NCBI GenBank assembly: GCA_001247695.2
Contig: LGRX02015740.1
Span: 1-10,123, forward strand
Direction: 5' to 3'
Origin: Cymbomonas tetramitiformis
Taxonomy: Eukaryota > Chlorophyta > Pyramimonadophyceae > Pyramimonadales > Pyramimonadaceae
DNA: 10,123 bases
Positions 1 to 6,657 of this stretch are shown piece by piece. Both the position numbers and the translations under genes were made by a program. The notes below the pieces were generated by a model, which saw only the letters and a list, made by a program, of their open reading frames with translations, ran no database searches and was not told the DNA's origin. Positions within the stretch are counted from its first letter, which is position 1, and each line of letters starts with the position of its first letter.

Positions 1-575
1 GGTTGCATGCTGAGGCCCACTGGTTGCATGCTGAGCCGGGCGTGTTGCATGCCGGGCGAGGCGTGTTGCATGCTCAGCCGGGCGGGTTGCATGCTCAGCA
101 AGGCATGCTGCATGCTCAGGCGAGCTGATTGCATGCTCAGCGAGGCAGGTTGCATGCTCAGCTGGGCGTGTTGCATGCTCAGCTGGGCAGGTTGCATGCT
201 GAGACCCACTGGTTGCATGCGTAGGCCGGCTGGTTGCATGCTCAGCAAGGCATGCTGCATGCTCAGGCGAGCTGGTGGCATGCTCAGCGAGGCGGGTTGC
301 ATGCTCAGCTGGGCGTGTTGCATGCTCAGCTGGGCAGGTTGCATGCTGAGACCCACTGGTTGCATGCGCAGGCCGGCTGGTTGCATGCTCAGCAAGGCAT
401 GCTGCATGCTCAGGCGAGCCGGTCGCATGCTCAGCCGGACTGGTTGCATGCTGTGAGGCGCTGGTTGCATGCTGGAATCCACTGGTTGTATGCTGAACCA
501 GGCGTGTTGCATGCTGGTCGGGGCGTGTTGCATGCGGGGACAGGCCCGTTGCATACTCAGCCGGTCGAGTTGCAT
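1..575 (-). repeat. HAT heptad minisatellite (21-nt units) in the downstream frame
   Basis: The plus strand repeats GGTTGCATGC with 10-11 nt of variable filler. On the coding strand each 21-nt unit encodes HAT plus four variable residues, such as HATRPAE, HATSGSQ or HAACLAE. Nearly all units use the same CAT-GCA-AC codon core, with a few decayed ones (CAT-ACA, TAT-GCA). The array reaches the left edge and so its full length is unknown. Confidence 0.93.
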
Positions 576-2253
576 GCCGGCGTGGGCTGTTAGGTCCTCC
601 CGCCAGCTGCTGGGTCATGTTCAGCTCCTCCTCGGGCGGACTAGGGCAGGATGCAGCACGTTGGTCGCATGCTGGCGGTATGCTGCCCGATCCGCCTGCC
701 AATTGCTGGGTCATACTCAGCTCCTCCTCGAGGTGCTCAGGTTCGCCCGCCGGTTGCTGGGTCGTGCTCAGACCCTCCCAAGCAGCAAGACGCGCAGCCT
801 CCCAAGCCGCAAGACGTGCAGCTTCATTCTTCCTCCAGGCTGTCATCCGCTGGTCCAAGGTCGTACGCTTCCTCCCACTCCTCGAAGGCTTCGAACGACG
901 GGTAGGCGTATCCTTCCCCGAGGACTGCTCACGGTGCTGCTGCAACCGGTACTGGCTGCAATGAATCTCCATCTCGGACTCGTCCGTGCTGTGGGTTAGG
1001 TCCGAGGGGCTCGATCCCAGAGTTGCCGCAAGAACTGTCTCGTCTGGTTTGAGAGGGGCAGGATTGGGAGGTGGGTGTGCTCGTCGAACACGTCCGAACA
1101 CAGCATGCACAATCGCCTTACCGCACTGCCTGACCCGCTGGACTGCCGTGGTCCATGTGGAGGCCGTCTTGAGCGCATGGGAGTCAAAGGGGGTGTCCTG
1201 CGCTCGTTGTGCCCGCCGACGTCGCCACAAGCGATAGGCTCGCTGTATTGATATCGCCGCTGACGCTTGACGCCGTCGAAGGCGACGGAGCCCAGTCGTC
1301 TCCCAAGGTCGGCCTTCTTGAGGTACATTCGTCTTCGGCCCGTATTCTTGCTCCACAGCCCGACGCTGCTCGCGTGGACTCAACTCTGCCCAGGCCAAGC
1401 CCAAGGTGCCGCCCATGCGACCACGCAAGCGGGCAAGTATAAGCTTGTCCAACTCGTACTTCCGTTGGCGACGGCTGAAGGGTGTAGTCGCGGGACGTCG
1501 TGTAGCATGGCGACGACTGCGCTCAGCCATCTTGTGTGCCTCCGCCGGGGACTTCTTCTTGAGGGTCATGCGTAGTTGTCGTAGTAGGACACTTTCAGAG
1601 GTAGCCCCGGCCGGGCTTCTCCAGCTCCACGATGTCAACCGTCTACGCTGATCTGCCAGGGAACTCTGGTACACCTCGGAGGCCCCCGGTGCAGCTAGGT
1701 GCAGATCTTTGTAGTCGCTGGGCTGAACCGTTGGTGCCGCGTGATGAGCTCGGATACGTGGGGGAGGTCCATCAACGTTACCGCGGTCAATTGGGACACC
1801 GTGTTCGGCACAGTAAGTCTCCCAACAAGGATGTGCTGTCGGGGGGGTCATCGGCGGAGTCAATGATCCCCGAGCAGGGGGGGGATCCTCCACTGAGAGG
1901 GGTCGTCTGCTCAAAATGGTTGCGCGCCGTGCGCGCTCTCGGCCACTGAAGGCGATCCGTGATGAACGGGGCCTCGGGCTGACGGTGGAGGGGGGCCGTG
2001 CGGCCCCACCATGGGGCGAGTCTGATGAAGCCTCTGTGCTCACCGGGGCATGCAGCGCTCGCAGTGAGACGGGCTTTGTCGGGGTACAGGCGGTGGCCTC
2101 GTCACGTGACGTCCGCGAGGGCCATGAAGGACGGGCTGCCACATTGGTATAGGGCTGCCTCTGTCCACGGGGTCGATGGAGATTTACTCCTCTTGCCCGA
2201 GAGCCCCTGTCGGCTCCCCACTCCGAAAAGCTGGATCCTCGGTGCTCGTGATG
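1..2253 (-). CDS. Long open frame downstream of gag, -1 frame, partial (runs off left edge)
   Basis: This minus-strand frame is open for 751 codons, from just after a TGA at 2256-2254 to position 1, with no stop. At this GC content so long an open run is very unlikely by chance. Numbering from 2253, it holds a Pro/Ser/Arg-rich start, a Cys/His patch near 1830-1795 (CWETYCAEH), a very basic stretch at residues 232-271, an IQ-like motif at 336-347 (AAISIQRAYRLWRRRR), a doubled AARLAAWE at about 478-494, three TQQ-AG repeats, and a HAT heptad array from about 560 to the edge. The first ATG is at 1851-1849. The frame is -1 relative to the upstream gag and overlaps its last 70 nt, so ribosomal frameshifting, splicing or internal initiation could each produce it. 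By position it could be the N-terminal part of a Pol polyprotein, but no protease or RT motif is seen. No family is recognised. Frame choice between 2184 and 1850 is less certain because C-runs (7 and 8 nt on the mRNA strand) occur there. Confidence 0.6.
96..436 (-). repeat. 147-nt higher-order repeat of seven HAT units
   Basis: The segment starting CAGCAAGGCATGCTG recurs at 96, 243 and 390, an exact 147-nt spacing, or seven heptads (49 codons). Two full units and the start of a third are present. Unit-specific variants recur in the same order, which shows block duplication on top of the 21-nt repeat. Confidence 0.85.
606..773 (-). repeat. Three imperfect TQQ-AG coding repeats
   Basis: Plus-strand blocks at about 606-631, 702-730 and 752-773 share GCTGGGTCATxxTCAG, the first two followed by CTCCTCCTCG. 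On the coding strand they give EEELNMTQQLAGG, EEELSMTQQLAGG and a decayed GLSTTQQPAGE. Next to them, AARLAAWE is directly duplicated (about 772-822). These repeats adjoin the HAT array. Confidence 0.7.
1213..1248 (-). other. IQ-like (calmodulin-binding type) motif in the downstream frame
   Basis: The coding strand gives IQRAYRLWRRRR, which fits the consensus IQxxxRxxxx(R/K), preceded by AAIS as in many known IQ motifs and followed by more basic residues. This is a match to a short consensus and calmodulin binding is unproven. Such a motif is not a normal part of retrotransposon polyproteins. Confidence 0.5.
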
Positions 2254-2256
2254 TCA
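2184..2256 (-). other. gag / downstream frame overlap, candidate -1 frameshift zone
   Basis: The gag stop (TAA, 2186-2184) lies inside the open part of the next frame, which opens after the TGA at 2256-2254. Passing from one to the other needs a -1 shift. No canonical X XXY YYZ heptamer in the gag frame was found. The best partial candidate is the Phe codon in GCT TTT CGG (2231-2223), where a TTT in the P site could re-pair one base back. This is a weak site and the mechanism is inference. Confidence 0.3.
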
Positions 2257-5200
2257 CACAGGGCACACAGATCCCCATAGAGGTCCACGTCAACATCCGC
2301 CAGAGCGAGGACCTCCTCCATCACTTCAAGCTCTTCGGGGTTGAGGGAATCCTCCTCGACTCTCTCCTCAATGACCTCCACGCAAGCCGCCACTTGCCCT
2401 GGCCTTCGCGCCAACCGTGCCGGGGCGTTGGCCTTCCAGATTGCCAACTTCTTTTCGTCTGTGCAATTGGCCACCAAATGCTCGAGACTGCCACATGCAA
2501 AACAGGGCCGCTCCCTCACCGCGGGTGCCGGTCGGGATCCTTGGGTCGCCGCCGTGCTGACGGTCACCGGGGCCGCTGTTGCCGAGTCGCCCCCGGCAGT
2601 CCCCGGCTCCCACGTGAGTGCCGCCAACGCAGGCCTCCTCGGGGGCCATCTAGACCGCCCAGACGGGGTGCTGCGTGGTGGAACTTGCCGCTGTCGGTGT
2701 CCCATCTCCAACGCCACCTTACGGGCGATGGTGTCGTGGAGAACCGCGTCCTCCATCACCTTAGCCGTTTCAATTTCCGTGGCCACGGAACGAACCTTCA
2801 AGATGGCGGAGGTGTCGGACCGTCCGAGTCGACGTTGTTCATCTTCCCACTGCTCCGGGTGACTGGTGTCCAGCCCCAGATCCGCCAGCTTGGAACCCAC
2901 TTGAACGCTGTGTCGTAGTCCACCCCAAAAGAGCTCGAGAAGTTCCAGTTTGGTAACCTTACCGCAACCCCGTACTACGTCCGCCACAAAGTTGACAGTC
3001 GCGGTTCGGGTGGTGATGCGGGTGTAGAAGGCACCGGTCTTCTCCTCCGATCGCTGCCTCGTTGAGAGTAGCTCCGACTTCAGCCGCTTCAGGGCGTCCG
3101 TGGTGATGTCCACCGACAAGGCAAGGTCGCCCATGAACCGTGGCACCGTTGCGTACCTCGCCTTCCACGCCTCTCCTTCGCTGCCTCCTGGCGCCATCTC
3201 CTCGACGTACAACTTCTGGGCCTTGGCCAACTTGGCAGTCTTGACCATCCATAGCAAGGTGGAGACGCTGAGCTGGTTGCGTCCTTGCGCCTCACGCCGA
3301 AAGCTGGGGGTCGTGAGCGCCGCAATCACCGTCATGTGCTCCAGAAGCGCATTCACCGCCACAGAGAACTCCTCAAGGTCATCCATGGCCCGGCCCTTCG
3401 TGTAGTGATCGCCGGGGAACTCCGAGAGGTCCTCCACCAACTTGTAGATGCCCCTCAAGAGCGAGCTCTCGTTCTTGATCGCGGTCTGGTAAGAGCGGTC
3501 GTCGGGGGTGAACATGGCCGTCGGGTCTTCCGGAGCTCGTGCAACCCCGGCCGGTGGTCCCGCCGCTGCCGTATGAGCCACCGTCGGGGTGAAGGTCGCG
3601 GCATCGGCTGAGAGTCGATGTGAAGGAGCTGGGAAGGTGGAGGGGTCTGGCTGCATCGTAGGAGGCGGCCCAAACGATGCAGCCAGGTACCATGGAGCAG
3701 CACATACCTCCACCCAGGCTTGTAGCCCATCCAGCTCGTAGGTCTCCGCCTCCGACTCCGTGAAAGCGTCCACCACCGGTCGTCTCGGGCATTGGTACCA
3801 TTGTGACGGAATTCTGGGACGCCTCGTGCCTCGAATAGAATCCTCTGCCACCGAGCGGTCCACCAAGAGGGCGTAGGTGGAGGTCTCGGTGGTGTGCAGC
3901 GGACGTATCTCGGGGAAAGAGGTACCACCGGCCCCGCTCAGAATGTATCGAGTAGGACTCAGCCCAAGATTGTCACAGATCTTCAGGGCTGCCGACAGAC
4001 CATGGCGCGAGGAGGTGATCTCGGGTAACGTCGCTGTAGTGACCAATTCACCCGGGGGCACCCACAAGGAATCCCCTTGGGGAGTGACCACTAACAGTCG
4101 TGTAGTTGACGTCGACGGTCCCGCCCCCCCAGTCGGGTCACCATCAGGGTCATCTCCAGGGTCGTCACCAGGGTCGTCCTCCGTGTCCTTATAGTCGCTA
4201 CTCCGGCTCTGTGATTCTTCATCAGCGGCGTGCGACTTCCCATCCTTCCAGCCCAAGGCAAGCTGTCCCCCGCTGGTTGCATGCTGGGAGGCGCCGGTTG
4301 CATGCTGGAACCCACTGGTTGCATGCGGAGCCAGGCGTGTTGCATGCTGAGACGGGGCCGTTGCATGCTCAGCCGGTCGAGTTGCATGCTGGGTTGCATG
4401 CTCAGCCGGGCGGGTTGCATGCTGTGTTGCATGCGAAGTTGAGCTGGTTGCATGCGAAGCCGGGCGTGTTGCATGCTCAGCCGGTCGTGTTGCATGCTGT
4501 GTTGCATGCTCCGCCGCTCCCGCTGCATGCTGCGGCTGGCCCCCACCAGCCCCGCACACCACAGGGGTGTCCAAGCTTGCCCGGCGTCTTCTTGCCAGAC
4601 GCCGTTCCTCGGCCACCCCGCCTCCCGCTGCAGCAGCCTCCAACTGAGCCATCTGTTCGCGCAGGCTCCCCGCCTCGGTCTCCGCGAGAAACCGAGCTGT
4701 CTCTGCGCGCACTACCCGCTGCAACACCTCCTGGTCCGTCATCTCCTTCCTCCGATGCTTCTCCAACTTGAGACGCCGTTCTCGTCGTCTGCGGCTATGC
4801 TGAGTGCCCGCTGCAGACTCATAGCCGGAGCCGGAGGTCGTGCTCCCGGGTTGAGACGCGTGAGATTGGGAGAGGTCCTCGGTCACCACGTCTTGGGGCT
4901 CCGTGTGTATGGGCAAGGTTCTCCCAAGAGTCTCCGGACCCGAAGCACGGCGACGGTGATGCGGCTGATGGTTTACCACACCCTCGTCAGGAGAAGTGTC
5001 GATGTGGGGAGTCGGTTCCATCGGCGGTGTCGGATACAGTCGTTGGGGGACCACTCTCATATCAGTCGCCACCGCCCGCTCCGCAGCCGCCATGCGCTCT
5101 CGCGCTGCCCACCATTCTCTAGCTCGTGCCTCCGACGCAGGGTCGGCTCCATATACCGGAGGTGGAGGCGGTGGGAAATAGGCGGGTAGTGTCCATGGAT

Positions 5201-5819
5201 CCCCGTAGGTGGTCGACATTGGCGCGGGCGTGTATGGGGCATGTGTCAACACGCCTGAGGCATGGGTTGGCGAGCCTGTGGCATAGTGGAGAGCCATTCC
5301 AAAAGGCGGAGACGGCCTACTGGGGGCATATGGCATGTCTGGGGCATACTGGAGCATGCCGGTTGCATGCGGTTGCATGCTGGTTGCATGCGGTTGCATG
5401 CTGGTTGCATGCGGTTGCATGCTGGTTGCATGCGGTTGCATGCTGGTTGCATGCGGCTGTACGCCCGTTGCATGTTGTTGCATGCCACTCCAACCGACCT
5501 CTTGTTGATGAAACATAAAAGGGAAGGTTTGAGAGGGGGCGTGCACAAAATGGCTCTGAGGCATGCTGGGTTGCATGCCACCTGGCATATGTTGCATGCC
5601 AGGTTGCATGCCAGGTTGCATGCCGGGTTGCATGCCCGGTTGCATGCTGACGGGCACGTCCGGGGCAGGTTGGTGTACGTCTACAACCTGCCCAGTACCG
5701 ACTGAGGGGTAAGGAGGGAAGGTGGTGGTGGAAGGGCCCGAAGGTCCAGGTGCGGTGGTGGAAGCGGTTGGTGGAGAGGGGTCTAAGGGTGTCAGAGGGA
5801 AGGTGGTGGAAGGGTCCAT
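2184..5819 (-). CDS. Giant Gag-like protein with CCHC zinc knuckle
   Basis: The start is the ATG at 5819-5817, in a strong Kozak-like context (GCCATGG). The open frame extends slightly upstream but has no earlier ATG. The 1211-aa product contains, in order: a Pro/Ser/Thr-rich N-terminus; GMQP repeats (about residues 57-84); HAT/MQP heptads (about 112-157); a charged Arg/Lys/Glu helical, possibly coiled-coil segment (about 340-400); a second HAT array (about 430-515); acidic DPGDD repeats (about 547-572); an unrecognised globular-looking region (about 574-711); a helical core resembling retrotransposon Gag (about 767-1044) with LELFWGGLRHSVQ; a basic Arg/Pro linker; a CX2CX4HX4C knuckle (C1106, C1109, H1114, C1119); and an acidic tail. 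Zinc knuckles of this kind bind RNA in retroviral and LTR-retrotransposon Gag, so a particle-forming, RNA-packaging role is inferred. It is far larger than typical Gag proteins because of the repeat-rich N-terminal half. The -1 open frame follows directly downstream. Confidence 0.78.
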   Translation of the reverse strand: MDPSTTFPLTPLDPSPPTASTTAPGPSGPSTTTFPPYPSVGTGQVVDVHQPAPDVPVSMQPGMQPGMQPGMQPGMQHMPGGMQPSMPQSHFVHAPSQTFPFMFHQQEVGWSGMQQHATGVQPHATSMQPHATSMQPHATSMQPHATSMQPHATGMLQYAPDMPYAPSRPSPPFGMALHYATGSPTHASGVLTHAPYTPAPMSTTYGDPWTLPAYFPPPPPPVYGADPASEARAREWWAARERMAAAERAVATDMRVVPQRLYPTPPMEPTPHIDTSPDEGVVNHQPHHRRRASGPETLGRTLPIHTEPQDVVTEDLSQSHASQPGSTTSGSGYESAAGTQHSRRRRERRLKLEKHRRKEMTDQEVLQRVVRAETARFLAETEAGSLREQMAQLEAAAAGGGVAEERRLARRRRASLDTPVVCGAGGGQPQHAAGAAEHATQHATRPAEHATRPASHATSSTSHATQHATRPAEHATQHATRPAEHATAPSQHATRLAPHATSGFQHATGASQHATSGGQLALGWKDGKSHAADEESQSRSSDYKDTEDDPGDDPGDDPDGDPTGGAGPSTSTTRLLVVTPQGDSLWVPPGELVTTATLPEITSSRHGLSAALKICDNLGLSPTRYILSGAGGTSFPEIRPLHTTETSTYALLVDRSVAEDSIRGTRRPRIPSQWYQCPRRPVVDAFTESEAETYELDGLQAWVEVCAAPWYLAASFGPPPTMQPDPSTFPAPSHRLSADAATFTPTVAHTAAAGPPAGVARAPEDPTAMFTPDDRSYQTAIKNESSLLRGIYKLVEDLSEFPGDHYTKGRAMDDLEEFSVAVNALLEHMTVIAALTTPSFRREAQGRNQLSVSTLLWMVKTAKLAKAQKLYVEEMAPGGSEGEAWKARYATVPRFMGDLALSVDITTDALKRLKSELLSTRQRSEEKTGAFYTRITTRTATVNFVADVVRGCGKVTKLELLELFWGGLRHSVQVGSKLADLGLDTSHPEQWEDEQRRLGRSDTSAILKVRSVATEIETAKVMEDAVLHDTIARKVALEMGHRQRQVPPRSTPSGRSRWPPRRPALAALTWEPGTAGGDSATAAPVTVSTAATQGSRPAPAVRERPCFACGSLEHLVANCTDEKKLAIWKANAPARLARRPGQVAACVEVIEERVEEDSLNPEELEVMEEVLALADVDVDLYGDLCALCDITSTEDPAFRSGEPTGALGQEE
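4105..4185 (-). repeat. Acidic DPGDD repeat in the Gag-like protein
   Basis: Plus-strand CCAGGGTCATC-type units of about 12 nt encode DDPGDDPGDDPDGDP on the minus strand. The run forms a strongly acidic linker between the second HAT array and the unrecognised central region. Confidence 0.7.
4275..4530 (-). repeat. HAT array in the middle of the Gag-like protein
   Basis: Plus-strand GTTGCATGC recurs with mixed 12- and 21-nt spacing. The coding strand gives about 13 HAT triplets, with variants such as HATRPAE, HATSGFQ and HATGASQ. The order of variants at the 4275-4385 end matches the array in the downstream frame at about 440-575, apart from one extra unit there, so the two arrays are related. 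Confidence 0.9.
5351..5486 (-). repeat. MQPHATS heptad array near the Gag N-terminus
   Basis: The 21-nt unit is really two copies of one word, GGTTGCATGC followed by GGTTGCATGCT. On the coding strand the first of each pair is read as MQP and the second, in another frame, as HAT. About four perfect double units lie between about 5361 and 5455, with decayed copies on both sides. Confidence 0.93.
5568..5647 (-). repeat. GMQP tetrapeptide array near the Gag N-terminus
   Basis: The core GGTTGCATGC recurs here at about 12-nt spacing, giving GMQP four times on the coding strand with flanking variants (GMQH, GMQPS). It is the same DNA word as in the HAT arrays, read in a different frame. Confidence 0.9.
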
Positions 5820-6280
5820 GGCGTTTCCAGAAATTAATTCCAAGAATACCAGTCCAGTAGAGCCAAAATACTGCCAAAAGCTGTAGAGAACTTAGCCAGA
5901 AGGTATGAAGAACTTCCCTAGAAGGTGGAAGGTACCAGCTGCCAAAAATAGCCTTAAGTATGGTGAGAATACAAGATCTGGCTCATCTGACTCCAATCTC
6001 TTCTAGGATGCTTAAAAACTGAAAGTTTTTTGCTATTTGTGCTATTCCGCAAAGTTTTATCATAGTCCCCAGCGGTCTTGCTTATTTATGTCTCAGAAGG
6101 AAGCTTGCACTTTCCCCCCCCATACTTAAGCCCACACTTAAGGAATCAGCAACAAATCTTAGCATCCGCGACATCTGGCAAAAACCCAGCCAGTAAAAAG
6201 CGGCAGCGCGGGTCCACTAAAGACGTCCAAGCGCATATCCTGCCAGCTCCACAGCCGTCGGAGTGGACCTGCCTTCAACA
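5820..6280. other. AT-rich gene-free stretch upstream of the large gag (possible leader/LTR)
   Basis: Composition changes sharply from GC-rich coding sequence to AT-rich sequence just upstream of the gag ATG. No credible gene lies here. On the gag-sense strand there is an ATAAATAAG box near 6092-6084 and a GATAAAAC near 6063-6056, either of which could act as a TATA-like element. A 7-bp A/T hairpin with a 3-nt loop sits at 6014-6030. No second copy exists in the window with which to define LTR ends. Confidence 0.4.
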
Positions 6281-6281
6281 T

Positions 6282-6657
6282 TCTTAAGATCAAGTCATAA
6301 ATCTCGTCCAGAGCCTCAAGAAAAAGTAATCCGACGCAGATCCCAATCAAAACCTTCACAAAGAAGATCTCGCAGCGAAACTTTTCCGTGTTTTTAGTGC
6401 ACGCAACGCGCGCAATTTGAGCCGTCGAACGCAAGCAGAGACAGCCCAAAACTCAAAAACGAAAAGTCGCCCAAGTCATCTCGCAGTCGCATCTTAAGTT
6501 CCCACAGAAGATCCTCAACCAAATCTTTAACAAAGAAGGTCCCATAGCGAAAATTTTTCGTGTTTACAACGCAAGCACCGCGCGTATTTCGAGCCGTCAA
6601 ACGTAAGCTGAAGCCGCTCAAAACGCAAACACAAAAGTCGCCATCTCCAACATCTTG
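6282..6657. repeat. Diverged direct repeat, two copies about 172 nt apart
   Basis: Two blocks (about 6345-6475 and 6517-6647) align at a 172-nt offset. Shared landmarks are ACAAAGAAG, GCGAAA-TTTTCGTGTTT, CGCGC-AATTT/GTATTTCGAGCCGTC and CAAAAGTCGCC. A shared TCTTAAG at 6282 and 6492 (210-nt spacing) suggests the similarity starts earlier with an indel. By eye the identity is about 70 percent. The second copy overlaps the last codons and stop of the 508-aa Gag-like gene. Confidence 0.7.

Noticed and set aside
7..593. Plus-strand open frames across the GTTGCATGC array
   Set aside because: They are open only because the repeat lacks stops in several frames and its GCATGC core is palindromic. The minus frame continues into non-repeat coding-like sequence, while the plus frames do not.
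1..2253. Retroviral-type aspartic protease in the downstream frame
   Set aside because: No DTG or DSG active-site motif with a suitable context was found in the translated frame.
1998..2918. Plus-strand 306-codon open frame
   Set aside because: It is antisense to the gag C-terminus and zinc-knuckle region, has no recognisable motif, and is a shadow of the GC-rich gene.
1..5486. HAT peptide arrays taken as metal-binding (Met/His-rich) domains
   Set aside because: Regular His and Met spacing would permit this, but the same DNA word is read in different frames, so residue spacing is more simply explained by repeat expansion.
5840..5851. TGGTATTCTTGG on the minus strand upstream of gag, as a tRNA primer-binding site
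   Set aside because: Only the first six bases match the common initiator-Met primer site, and no LTR end can be placed next to it.
6014..6031. A/T hairpin followed by a T run, like a bacterial intrinsic terminator
   Set aside because: The stem has few G/C pairs and the context is eukaryotic, so there is no basis for a rho-independent terminator.
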